This document shows, piece after piece, positions 1 through 7,763 of a stretch of 22,951 bases of DNA. Origin of the DNA: Prevotella sp. UBA2755 (GTDB taxonomy: Bacteria; Bacteroidota; Bacteroidia; Bacteroidales; Bacteroidaceae); the NCBI GenBank assembly GCA_002353225.1, contig DEJF01000070.1, positions 31,571 to 54,521 on the forward strand, in the 5' to 3' direction. The stretch's first letter is position 1, and each line of letters begins with the position of its first letter. The notes beneath the pieces were generated by a model. It was not told the DNA's origin. It saw only the letters and a program-made list of their open reading frames with translations, and searched no databases. Both the position numbers and the translations under genes were made by a program.

Positions 1-648
1 TTCACCCGTGTGGGGGCTTCAGATAATATCTCCTTGGGAGAGTCTACGTTCATGGTGGAGATGACAGAGGCTTCGAATATCCTGAATAATGTCACGCCAC
101 GCTCATTAGTACTCTTCGACGAGTTAGGACGTGGCACCAGTACCTATGATGGTATCTCTATCGCCTGGGCTATTGTGGAGTATCTCCATGAGCATCCCAA
201 GGCACAGGCTCGTACCCTCTTCGCCACCCACTATCATGAGTTGAACGAGATGGAGAAGAATTTCAGTCGTATCCGCAACTATAACGTGAGTGTGAAGGAG
301 GTCGACGGGAAGGTTATCTTCCTGCGTAAATTAGAGAAGGGTGGATCTGAGCACTCCTTCGGTATCCATGTCGCAGAGATCGCAGGTATGCCTAAGTCCA
401 TCGTCAAGCGAGCCAATGTCATCCTCCAACAGTTAGAGGCGGAGAACGCCCAAGTGGGTAAGGCTGGTAAGCCGACAGCGGAGATAGCCCAGAGCCGTGA
501 GGGCATGCAACTCTCTTTCTTCCAGTTGGAAGACCCTGTGCTCTGTCAGGTCCGTGATGAGATCCTTGGCTTGGATGTCAACAACCTCACTCCCTTGGAG
601 GCACTTAACAAACTCAATGACATCAAGAAGATAGTCAGTGGGAAGTAA
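1..648 (+). CDS. mutS: DNA mismatch repair protein MutS, C-terminal part (5' end outside window)
   Basis: MutS recognises mismatched bases and recruits MutL in an ATP-dependent way. Only the last 215 codons are present; the frame is open from base 1 (FTRVGASDNISLGES), so the ATG inside it is not the real start. Visible are the conserved FTRVGASDNI segment, the Walker B region LVLFDELGRGTSTYDG, and the ATHYHEL switch region, all of the ABC-type ATPase domain. The C-terminal tail carries QLSFF, which fits the beta-clamp-binding motif of MutS (family knowledge). The mismatch-recognition, connector and clamp domains and Walker A lie upstream and cannot be judged. The gene is convergent with the histidine kinase across a gap rich in repeats. 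Confidence 0.97.
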   Translation, partial: FTRVGASDNISLGESTFMVEMTEASNILNNVTPRSLVLFDELGRGTSTYDGISIAWAIVEYLHEHPKAQARTLFATHYHELNEMEKNFSRIRNYNVSVKEVDGKVIFLRKLEKGGSEHSFGIHVAEIAGMPKSIVKRANVILQQLEAENAQVGKAGKPTAEIAQSREGMQLSFFQLEDPVLCQVRDEILGLDVNNLTPLEALNKLNDIKKIVSGK

Positions 649-663
649 GTCCTCATGACTGAT

Positions 664-722
664 GAAGGCGGCACATCCTCCCCTCGAAGGTACCGCCTTC
701 GACCCTTGAAGGTACCGTCTTC
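664..722. repeat. GGCGGYACCTTCG-family repeat cluster, copy 1
   Basis: Two near-identical 15-mers, GAAGGTACCGCCTTC (686-700) and GAAGGTACCGTCTTC (708-722), lie 22 nt apart, and a related GAAGGCGGCAC sits at 664-674. Each is an imperfect palindrome. The same core word recurs at 7946-8062. It lies just after the mutS stop codon and may contribute to termination, but no T-tract follows. Confidence 0.6.
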
Positions 723-766
723 GCACCGAGGAAGCGGCATTTTCACAGGCAGGAGGTATGGGCTTA

Positions 767-791
767 GGAACAAAACAAGTTGTTTTGTTCC
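767..791. repeat. 25-bp perfect palindrome (GGAACAAAACAA arms)
   Basis: The arm GGAACAAAACAA (767-778), one central G, then the exact reverse complement (780-791). It can form a 12-bp stem with almost no loop as DNA. It lies in the convergent gap between mutS and the histidine kinase and has a second copy 66 nt further on. Confidence 0.75.
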
Positions 792-832
792 CAAAGAAAG
801 CATCCCTATCATCGATTAAGATCATCCTAATC

Positions 833-855
833 GGAACAAAACAACTTGTTTTGTT
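833..855. repeat. Second GGAACAAAACAA palindrome, imperfect
   Basis: The arm GGAACAAAACAA (833-844), a central C, then TTGTTTTGTT (846-855); the last two pairs are lost. Because the central base is C instead of G, this copy is the 767-791 sequence in opposite orientation. The gap 649-981 otherwise shows no credible gene. Confidence 0.7.
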
Positions 856-898
856 ATTGGAGGAATCATGGGCATTTTACACCGAAAGCACCTTTCCT

Positions 899-973
899 TG
901 TCACCGTTGCCGCTTCGTTGTTACCGACAACTGCCTGATAACTAAATAGTTTTGCAAGGTGGCAACGGTGACA
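899..973. repeat. 13-bp inverted repeat around a 49-nt spacer
   Basis: TGTCACCGTTGCC (899-911) is matched exactly by its reverse complement at 961-973. The spacer has no obvious coding content. The right arm ends 9 nt from the last codon of the histidine kinase, so a role as its 3' terminator or processing hairpin is possible, though there is no T-tract. It may also be a small dispersed element. Confidence 0.5.
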
Positions 974-981
974 GGTGAAGT

Positions 982-2754
982 TTACCTTACTGGAACGGTG
1001 AGGACGAGGCGGGTACCGTTCTCATAGCCTTTGTCAATGGCGAGGGCACCTCCTAATTGTTGGGCGATTTTACGGCTCATGGTAAGTCCGAGACCAAAGC
1101 CTTGTTTGAAGGAGTCTACTTTGTAGAATCGTTCAAATACTTTCTCCTGATGCTCTTTGTCAATGCCGATACCCGTATCAGTGACGATGAAGCGCATACA
1201 GCCATGGTCAGGACTCTCATGAACGAAGAGTTCTACCTGTCCTTGCTCTGTGAATTTCAAGGCGTTACTTAACAGGTGGCGCAGTATTTTCTCGATACCA
1301 CTTTGGTTGCTGCGGATGGTAAACTCATCAGGTAGTTTGGAGAAGAAAGTTAGTTTCAACCGTCCATTGTTGCGCTGTTCCATCTCTGCCATGATGTTAT
1401 GGCATAGCGCATTGACATTAATGGTGTCCTCACGGCGATAGCGTTCTTTACTCTCGTCTTGTGCTATCTCCAGCAGGTCGTTGACGATATTGGTAATTGC
1501 CGTGGTGTTCTGGGCAATACTCTGCAGCATATTGTTGCGCTCCTCTGTATCGAGTTCATAGTCAGGATTGGTGATAATCTGTGCATAGCCTGTGATGACA
1601 TTCAGCGGAGTACGTATCTCATGGCTGACATGCTCGATAAAAGAGGACTTCATGCGGTCGGACTCTTTAGCCTCGCTCAAGGCGATCTCCAGTTGCTCAT
1701 TTTGTCTGAGGATTTTCTTCTGATAACGTCTTCTAACCAAATAGCGTGAGATGGTCAGTGCAAGGGCTATGATGAGTAGTAGGATAACGGCAAAAAACCA
1801 GAACTCCCGTTCTTTTGTTGCCTGTTCATGGATCTTGGCGATACCCACCTCGGCATTAATCTCATTGATGTTATTGAAAAGCATGTCGCTGTTGAGGGAG
1901 TCACGGAGGTCCCTTCGTTTGTTCACCTCTCTTAAGGCAAGTTCCCCCTCTCCTATTATCTCATAGATACGGATGCGATAATCACAACGTCCTATTTCCG
2001 TAAGGTCGGCAATATCTTGTTCTAAGAGTTGCAGGGCTTCTTGGTAATTTCCCTCAAAAGTTTTCTGTATGAGATCCATGATCTGCCAACCATAAGGATT
2101 AGAGTCATTCGTCTGCTTAGCGCATTCATCATACTCTTTCCTGGTTTTCAGGAAGTTGGTTTTGTCGCCTTTGAAGAAATAGATCTGTCCTTTCAGGGCA
2201 AGATAGACTTTATAAAAAGGAGTGCCATAGGTTGTCATCGCCCCCATTCGCTCATTCCATTCCCATGCCTTATCGGGTTCTCGTGACACTTTCAGAGAGA
2301 CTATCTGCGCAACAGCATGTATATAGTCTAAGGTGTCTTCAGGTGCTATATTATGAATGGCATCCATATAGTAATGCTCTGCCATCCTGTAGTTGCCGCG
2401 AGACTCGAAGATGGCACCCAGTGAGGCGTAAACCAAATCGTAGCGGTTGACATTGTCGTTCTTCATATCTTCCAGCATGACATTCGCTTTCTTGATAGCC
2501 TTATATATCTCTCCATGCTGTGTGTCAAAGAGAATCTCGTTCTGTCGTATCTTATAATAATTAATAATGTCTTTCTTAGCAATGAAATATTGCTGGACTT
2601 TCACGGATGTCTTATAGAACTCGTCTCTCTTATTAGTGCTGAAAAGTTCGAAGTAATGTTGATAGAGACGTTTGAAAGCAGTGTCAGACTGCTCTTGTGC
2701 CATCAGGGAACAGGAGCAGAATAGTAGGAGCGATATGAGGACTCTGCGTATCAT
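982..2754 (-). CDS. Sensor histidine kinase with periplasmic TPR-like region
   Basis: A 590-aa membrane sensor kinase. Residues 1-19 form a signal peptide (MIRRVLISLLLFCSCSLMAQ). Roughly 25-310 is an alpha-helical, TPR-like sensory region expected outside the inner membrane. A transmembrane helix lies at about 317-339, followed by a short coiled coil. HisKA carries the phospho-acceptor His378 in HVSHEIRTPLN. HATPase_c has the N box around Asn497 (LLSNALKF), G1 DTGIGI and G2 GFGLGL. There is no receiver or DNA-binding domain and no partner regulator in the window, so it must signal to a regulator encoded elsewhere. The start codon overlaps the lgt stop as ATGA, suggesting translational coupling in a ychF-lgt-kinase operon. 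The signal it senses cannot be read from the sequence. Confidence 0.93.
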   Translation of the reverse strand: MIRRVLISLLLFCSCSLMAQEQSDTAFKRLYQHYFELFSTNKRDEFYKTSVKVQQYFIAKKDIINYYKIRQNEILFDTQHGEIYKAIKKANVMLEDMKNDNVNRYDLVYASLGAIFESRGNYRMAEHYYMDAIHNIAPEDTLDYIHAVAQIVSLKVSREPDKAWEWNERMGAMTTYGTPFYKVYLALKGQIYFFKGDKTNFLKTRKEYDECAKQTNDSNPYGWQIMDLIQKTFEGNYQEALQLLEQDIADLTEIGRCDYRIRIYEIIGEGELALREVNKRRDLRDSLNSDMLFNNINEINAEVGIAKIHEQATKEREFWFFAVILLLIIALALTISRYLVRRRYQKKILRQNEQLEIALSEAKESDRMKSSFIEHVSHEIRTPLNVITGYAQIITNPDYELDTEERNNMLQSIAQNTTAITNIVNDLLEIAQDESKERYRREDTINVNALCHNIMAEMEQRNNGRLKLTFFSKLPDEFTIRSNQSGIEKILRHLLSNALKFTEQGQVELFVHESPDHGCMRFIVTDTGIGIDKEHQEKVFERFYKVDSFKQGFGLGLTMSRKIAQQLGGALAIDKGYENGTRLVLTVPVR

Positions 2755-3578
2755 ACTTTTTGTTTACGGAACATACAAATCAGTCCGAGAATGATAAAAG
2801 GAATCGAGAGGATCTGTCCCATATCAATAGGCAGTGATGCCTCGAACGCCTCTTGCACCTCCTTCGTGTATTCGATGAAGAAGCGGAAGGTGAAGATATA
2901 GGTGAGGCAGAAACCGAAATACCAGCCTGTGCCGATCTTCTCCGGCATCTTCTTATGGAGCCACCACAGGAGGAAGAACAGTACGGCATAGGCAATCGCC
3001 TCGTAGAGTTGTCCGGGATGCCGGGGATAACTGTCGACACGCTCGAAGATAAATGCCCAGGGCACATCAGTCACCTTACCGATAATCTCGGAGTTCATGA
3101 GGTTGCCCACGCGGATAAGACATGCCATCGAGCCAGTGGCAATGGCGATATTGTCCAACACCCGCCACAGGCTGAGTTTCGTCTTCCTGACATAGAGCCA
3201 CAGGGCAATCATCAAGCCCAAGGTACCTCCATGACTTGCCAGTCCCTCATAGCCAATGAACTTAAAACCGCCGTCAGCAAGGAAACGGATGGGCAGCAGC
3301 ATCTCCACAAATCCTTTCCCAGAGGTCAGGAAATAGTCGGGCTCATAGAAGATACAGTGTCCTAAGCGTGCTCCTATCAGGATGCCGAGGAAGCAATAGA
3401 GGAAGAGGGGTTCAAAGAGTTCGTCCTTGATTTTCTGCTCTCGATAGAGCCTGCGGACCAGCAGGTATGCTGCCGTAAAGCCAAGGAGCCAGCATAATCC
3501 GTACCAGCGGACAGAGAAAGGTCCGAGGTGGAAGAACTCCAAGTCTGGATTCCAGAGAATATATAGCAATGTTTTCAT
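2751..3578 (-). CDS. lgt: Prolipoprotein diacylglyceryl transferase
   Basis: Lgt transfers diacylglycerol from phosphatidylglycerol to the lipobox cysteine of prolipoproteins, the first step of lipoprotein maturation in the inner membrane. The 275-aa product is the usual length and has about seven hydrophobic segments. Family motifs seen are WYGLCWLLGF near the N-terminus, the GARLGHCIFYE segment, ASHGGTLG, and the Lgt signature RVGNLMNSEIIG followed by RHPGQLYEA. It starts 54 nt after ychF, across a CTAG repeat array, and ends in a 4-nt ATGA overlap with the histidine kinase. At least one downstream product in the window, the Big_5 protein, has a lipobox and is a probable substrate. Confidence 0.96.
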   Translation of the reverse strand: MKTLLYILWNPDLEFFHLGPFSVRWYGLCWLLGFTAAYLLVRRLYREQKIKDELFEPLFLYCFLGILIGARLGHCIFYEPDYFLTSGKGFVEMLLPIRFLADGGFKFIGYEGLASHGGTLGLMIALWLYVRKTKLSLWRVLDNIAIATGSMACLIRVGNLMNSEIIGKVTDVPWAFIFERVDSYPRHPGQLYEAIAYAVLFFLLWWLHKKMPEKIGTGWYFGFCLTYIFTFRFFIEYTKEVQEAFEASLPIDMGQILSIPFIILGLICMFRKQKV

Positions 3579-3593
3579 TTTTCCCTCAATTTT

Positions 3594-3636
3594 CTAGAAT
3601 GTTCTAGATGATTCTAGAAAGTTCTAGATTTTCTAG
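3594..3636. repeat. CTAG array, intergenic copy (9-10 nt spacing)
   Basis: CTAG occurs at 3594, 3604, 3614, 3624 and 3633, so the spacing is 10, 10, 10, 9; the units resemble TTCTAGANNN. The last CTAG overlaps the stop codon of ychF, which reads TAG on the minus strand. The array fills most of the ychF-lgt gap. Related arrays with exact 9-nt period occur inside two genes at 14947-14995 and 22645-22693. Confidence 0.8.
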
Positions 3637-4733
3637 ACATTAAACCTGAAGTGCATGATGTCACCGTCCTGCACCACATACTCCTTACCCTCGATGCCCA
3701 TCTTACCTGCCTCACGGACAGCAGCCTCAGAACCATATTGGATATAGTCGTCGTACTTGATGACCTCGGCACGGATGAAGCCCTTCTCGAAGTCAGTGTG
3801 GATGACACCGGCACACTGCGGAGCCTTCCATCCCTTGTGGTAGGTCCATGCCTTCACCTCCATCTCACCGGCGGTGATGAATGTCTCCAAGTTCAACAGC
3901 GAGTAAGCCTTCTTGATGAGGCGGTTGACACCACTCTCCTCCAAGCCTAACTCTTCCAGGAACATCTGCTTGTCCTCGTAAGACTCCAGTTCGGCAATGT
4001 CCTCCTCTGTCTTGGCGGCGATGATCATTGCCTCGGCACCCTCCTCCTTCGCCAATGCCTCCACACGTTTGGTGAAGTCATTACCGTCCTTGGCATCAGC
4101 CTCGCTGACATTGCAGACATACAGCACCGGCTTGGCGGTCAGCAGGAAGAGGTTGCGGGCACAGTCCTGCTCCTCTTTCGAGTCGAACTCGACGATGCGG
4201 GCATTCTTACCTTGGTCGAGCACCTCCTTATAGGCTTTCAGCACCGTCACCTCCACCTTTGCCTCCTTATTGCCGGCGGCAGCTGCCTTCTCGGTCTTGG
4301 CAAGACGTGACTCGATGGTCTCCAGGTCTTTCAACTGCAACTCCGTATCAATGATCTCCTTGTCGCGGATAGGGTCGATGGTACCGTCCACATGGGTGAT
4401 GTTATCATCCTCGAAACAGCGCAGCACATGGATGATGGCATCCGTCTCGCGGATATTCCCCAGGAACTTGTTACCCAAGCCCTCACCCTTTGAGGCACCC
4501 TTTACGAGTCCGGCAATATCTACAATCTCACAGGTCGCAGGGACGATACGTCCCGGGTGTACGATCTCCGCCAGTTTGGTGAGTCGCTCGTCAGGAACGG
4601 TGATTACTCCCACGTTAGGCTCTATCGTACAGAAAGGAAAGTTGGCTGCCTGTGCCTTGGCACTCGACAGACAGTTAAACAGTGTGGACTTGCCTACATT
4701 GGGCAGTCCTACAATACCACATTTTAATGACAT
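3633..4733 (-). CDS. ychF: Redox-regulated ATPase/GTPase YchF (OLA1 family)
   Basis: YchF is a universally conserved Obg-like P-loop NTPase that binds ribosomes and prefers ATP in characterised members. The 366-aa length is typical. Motifs: G1 GLPNVGKST at residues 9-17, the switch region around NFPFCTIEPN, G3 DIAGLVKGAS, then a coiled-coil insertion, and a C-terminal TGS domain ending VQDGDIMHFRFNV. It is the first gene of a minus-strand set with lgt and the histidine kinase. A promoter of the Bacteroidota type lies 29 nt upstream of the ATG, inside a dispersed repeat. Its stop codon TAG falls within a CTAG array. Confidence 0.97.
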   Translation of the reverse strand: MSLKCGIVGLPNVGKSTLFNCLSSAKAQAANFPFCTIEPNVGVITVPDERLTKLAEIVHPGRIVPATCEIVDIAGLVKGASKGEGLGNKFLGNIRETDAIIHVLRCFEDDNITHVDGTIDPIRDKEIIDTELQLKDLETIESRLAKTEKAAAAGNKEAKVEVTVLKAYKEVLDQGKNARIVEFDSKEEQDCARNLFLLTAKPVLYVCNVSEADAKDGNDFTKRVEALAKEEGAEAMIIAAKTEEDIAELESYEDKQMFLEELGLEESGVNRLIKKAYSLLNLETFITAGEMEVKAWTYHKGWKAPQCAGVIHTDFEKGFIRAEVIKYDDYIQYGSEAAVREAGKMGIEGKEYVVQDGDIMHFRFNV

Positions 4734-4761
4734 CTTTCAATAAACGTTTATTTTTCGTGTG

Positions 4762-4793
4762 CAAAGGTACGATTAAGTGAGAAGAAAACCAAA
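4762..4793 (-). promoter_or_regulatory. Promoter of ychF operon (-33/-7 type)
   Basis: Read on the minus strand: TTTG (4793-4790), 20 nt, then TACCTTTG (4769-4762), preceded by TCG. This matches the Bacteroidota primary sigma factor consensus exactly in spacing. The transcript would start about 25 nt before the ychF ATG. The whole promoter lies inside the repeat 4762-4832. Confidence 0.75.
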
Positions 4794-4832
4794 TTTTATT
4801 CGAGTTTTCTCGAACGTGAGTACCTTCGACCG
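4762..4832. repeat. Promoter-bearing dispersed repeat, copy 1
   Basis: A 71-nt sequence that recurs at 19299-19368 with the same ends. It begins exactly at the -7 box (CAAAGGTACGATTAAGTGAG on the plus strand) and ends in CGTGAGTACCTTCGACCG. In its middle are inverted arms AGAAAAC and GTTTTCT, where the other copy has AAAATGC and GCATTTT. A degenerate fragment (CCAAATTTTATTTG) recurs at 4865-4879 and contributes the -33 of the next gene. Confidence 0.75.
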
Positions 4833-4875
4833 CTAAGTCAAAGGTAGTGCAAATCGAACGAAAAACCAAATTTTA

Positions 4876-4907
4876 TTTGGGATTTCATTCGATAAATCGT
4901 ATCTTTG
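4876..4907 (+). promoter_or_regulatory. Promoter of the ABC transporter fusion gene
   Basis: TTTG at 4876-4879, 20 nt, then TATCTTTG at 4900-4907, again preceded by TCG. It places the transcript start after the upstream in-frame ATG at 4847 and about 20 nt before the ATG at 4931, which decides the start of the coding region. Confidence 0.75.
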
Positions 4908-4930
4908 CAGCCATATTAAAACAAAACGAA

Positions 4931-7729
4931 ATGATGAGACAGACTAAATCAGGAATACCAGCCATGCTATTGCTGCTGGGTTGCTGTATGGTATTGACCG
5001 GTTGTACAAACATGACGAACAGCATCGTGGAGAGTTTCAATAACAACCTGATAGCCGAGAAACGCTACCAGATGATATTGGACGGTCTGCAGGTGACACT
5101 CCTCATCACCTTCTTTGCCGCACTGCTCGGAACAGCGCTCGGCGGGGTGGTCTGCTGGATGCGCATGAACCGCCGGAAGTGGTTGTGTGAATTCGCTAAG
5201 GTATATATCGACCTGATGCGCGGCACCCCAGTGCTGGTATTGCTCATGCTGATGTATTATGTGGTGATGGCACCGGTGGATGCCACGGGTCTCATGGTGG
5301 CTATCGTCACGTTCGCCATGAACACGGCAGCGTATATCAGTGAGATGCTCCGCACCACCATACAGGGTATTGACAAAGGACAGACCGAGGCAGGTCTCGC
5401 CTTGGGATATACACAGCGGCAGACCTTCTTCCGCATCGTGATGCCACAGGTCATCAGAGCCGTGAAGCCTGTCTATCAGGGCGAGATTGTCAGCCTGCTG
5501 AAGGGTACGAGTGTCGTGGGTTATATCGCCGTCGCTGATATCACACGAGCCTCCGACCTGATACGCTCACGTACCTTCGACGCTTTCTTCCCCCTCATCG
5601 TGACAGCCCTTATCTATTTCCTGATGGCTTGGCTCATCGGTCTGCTGCTGACGGCACTTGTCAGACGACAGCGGGTCAAGGCGGCTGTGATGGCTGCGCT
5701 GCTGGCACTGATAGGAGGTGCCGGTTATCTGACATCGGCAGTGATGGGTGAGGATGCCCAAGCGTATAAGGATGCCGGCAACGCATCGGCTCCTGCCGTT
5801 TTCAAGGCAATGGCAGGTAAGAAGGTCGGTGTGGTGATAGGCAGTATTCAGGATATTGCCGTTACTAAATTGGCTCCCAATGCCGACATCGTGCGTCTTG
5901 CCAATATGACCGATCTGCTGGCTGCCCTGGAGTCAGGCAAAGTGGATGTGGTAGGTGACGAGAACCTGTCAGTATCTTTCAATAAGGTGTTGGCTGCCAA
6001 GGTGGACACGGTGAGTGCAGGACTGCCGGACCAACCAATCGGGGCTTGCTTCAAACAGGGTAACACGCAGTTGCAGCAGGACTTCAACAGTTTCCTGGCG
6101 GAAATCCGCAAGGACGGTACGTACCAGAAGATCTACGGCCGTTGGAGAGACGCCGACAAGCCTACGGAAATGGCATTACCCGAGCAGCGGGGCACCGGGC
6201 GTACCCTGCGTGTCGCCATCTATCCTGCCATGCCTCCGTTCTGCTTTATCAGTTCAGGAAAGCCTTCGGGCCTGGAGGTGGATTTCCTGACGGAATGGGC
6301 TAATCGCCGCAACTGGCGACTGGAGTTCCTGTCGATGGACTTCGCTTCGCAGATACCTGCCGTACAGACGGATAAGGTGGACATGGCGATGGGATCTATC
6401 AGTATCACGGAGGAACGCCAGAAGCAGGTGCTCTTCTCTGACGGCTATCTTGCGTCACACATCCTGCTCCTCACCAGAAAGGGAGAGATGGGTATCCTCA
6501 CGGCACCGTCACAGACGGCTGCCCCGGAGGACGAGGGATACGAGTGGCTGTGGGCACTGGCTGCCCTGATTGTCATCGGCGGTTGTGTCTGGTATACCGT
6601 CCGGCAGAAACTTCCTGCCAAGGCTGATGCCGCAACTGCCGTACTGCAGGATGACGGTCCCGTCATCCGTGTCGAACACATGAAGAAGAGTTTCGGAACT
6701 CTCGACGTGCTGCGTGACATCAACCTCGACATCCATCGTGGCGAGGTCATCTCCGTCATCGGACCTTCTGGTACGGGAAAGAGCACGTTCCTGCGGTGTC
6801 TGAACCTGCTGGAGCATCCCTCCAGCGGCAGAATACTCATCAACGGACAGGACATCCTGGCTCCTGATGCCGATGTGCCCATGCTGCGCCGCAGGATGGG
6901 GATGGTGTTCCAGTCGTTCAACCTGTTCAACGGCATGTCGGTACTCGACAATATCTGTCTCGCACCCATGCAGTTGCTTGGCAAGGGGCGTGCGGAGGCT
7001 GAGCAGAAAGCCCAGGAGTTGTTACAGATGGTAGGACTGGCTGAGCGTGCTGATGCCATGCCCGACCAACTGTCTGGCGGACAGAAACAGCGTGTGGCGA
7101 TAGCCCGTGCACTGGCGATGGAACCGGAGATTCTGCTCTTCGACGAGCCGACCTCTGCCCTCGACCCGACGATGGTAAGCGAGGTGCTGGGTGTGATGAC
7201 CAAACTGGCACGTGAGGGAATGACGATGATTGTCGTCACTCACGAGATGCGCTTTGCCCGTCAGGTGAGCAGCCGTGTGCTGTTCTTCGCCGACGGCATC
7301 GTCTATGAGGACGGCACCCCCGAGCAACTCTTCGACCATCCGCAGCGGGAGCGTACCCGTCAGTTCATCCAGCAGATTCACGAGACGGTATTCGATATCG
7401 AGAACGAGCATTTCGACTGGTATGCCATGACGGCACAGATGGAGCAGTTCTGTCAGCACTATAACCTGTCCCGACAGCAGATAGACGCTGTGCTGCATGT
7501 CGTCGACGAGTCGATGGCTATCCTTGGCACGACACCTCCTATGCGTGTCGCACTTGCCTATACGGAGCAGGACAACAGTTTGCAGTTCTCCGTCAAGTGT
7601 CCGCAAGCCATCCGTCCTGATGTCCTTGATGCTGGCGAGAACTCGATTGCCGCAACCATCCTGCGCAACTTCAGCAGTGATCTCGTCATCGATGGCAATA
7701 CCCTCCGTTTGACGGTCAATGCCGTCTAA
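4931..7729 (+). CDS. Polar amino-acid ABC transporter fusion: permease, permuted binding domain, ATPase
   Basis: A 932-aa one-chain importer. In order: hydrophobic signal with lipobox LTGC, Cys25; HisM-type permease (about 46-250) with its EAA loop from Glu153 to the FRIVMP segment; a transmembrane segment (252-274); the second half of an SBP_bac_3 domain (about 295-405, GKKVGVVIGS to DGTYQKIYGRW); the first half of that domain (426-518, LRVAIYPAMPPF to ITEERQKQVLFSDGY); another transmembrane helix (539-558); a GlnQ-type ATPase with Walker A GPSGTGKS at 611-618, LSGGQ at 714-718, Walker B Asp738-Glu739 and VVTHEM; and about 110 further residues of uncertain family, faintly like a degenerate RsbW-type ATPase fold. 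The binding-domain halves are in reversed order. The substrate is probably a polar amino acid such as glutamine. The longer frame from 4847 is rejected because the promoter lies inside it. Confidence 0.92.
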   Translation: MMRQTKSGIPAMLLLLGCCMVLTGCTNMTNSIVESFNNNLIAEKRYQMILDGLQVTLLITFFAALLGTALGGVVCWMRMNRRKWLCEFAKVYIDLMRGTPVLVLLMLMYYVVMAPVDATGLMVAIVTFAMNTAAYISEMLRTTIQGIDKGQTEAGLALGYTQRQTFFRIVMPQVIRAVKPVYQGEIVSLLKGTSVVGYIAVADITRASDLIRSRTFDAFFPLIVTALIYFLMAWLIGLLLTALVRRQRVKAAVMAALLALIGGAGYLTSAVMGEDAQAYKDAGNASAPAVFKAMAGKKVGVVIGSIQDIAVTKLAPNADIVRLANMTDLLAALESGKVDVVGDENLSVSFNKVLAAKVDTVSAGLPDQPIGACFKQGNTQLQQDFNSFLAEIRKDGTYQKIYGRWRDADKPTEMALPEQRGTGRTLRVAIYPAMPPFCFISSGKPSGLEVDFLTEWANRRNWRLEFLSMDFASQIPAVQTDKVDMAMGSISITEERQKQVLFSDGYLASHILLLTRKGEMGILTAPSQTAAPEDEGYEWLWALAALIVIGGCVWYTVRQKLPAKADAATAVLQDDGPVIRVEHMKKSFGTLDVLRDINLDIHRGEVISVIGPSGTGKSTFLRCLNLLEHPSSGRILINGQDILAPDADVPMLRRRMGMVFQSFNLFNGMSVLDNICLAPMQLLGKGRAEAEQKAQELLQMVGLAERADAMPDQLSGGQKQRVAIARALAMEPEILLFDEPTSALDPTMVSEVLGVMTKLAREGMTMIVVTHEMRFARQVSSRVLFFADGIVYEDGTPEQLFDHPQRERTRQFIQQIHETVFDIENEHFDWYAMTAQMEQFCQHYNLSRQQIDAVLHVVDESMAILGTTPPMRVALAYTEQDNSLQFSVKCPQAIRPDVLDAGENSIAATILRNFSSDLVIDGNTLRLTVNAV

Positions 7730-7763
7730 GGGGATTCTGATATGAAACTTCTTAACAAAACAT

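Noticed and set aside
433..825. Minus-strand open frames over the mutS end and gap (433-825, 546-812)
   Set aside because: They translate palindromic repeats and the antisense of mutS; no family features.
2853..3365. 170-codon plus-strand open frame opposite lgt
   Set aside because: No recognisable motif; antisense shadow of lgt.
4847..4930. N-terminal extension of the ABC fusion from an ATG at 4847
   Set aside because: The -33 and -7 boxes at 4876-4907 lie inside it; the ATG at 4931 follows the promoter and begins a proper signal sequence.
6445..7239. 264-codon minus-strand open frame opposite the ABC fusion, and a 194-codon one at 7022-7606
   Set aside because: Ser/Arg- or His-rich shadow translations of a gene with strong family motifs on the other strand.
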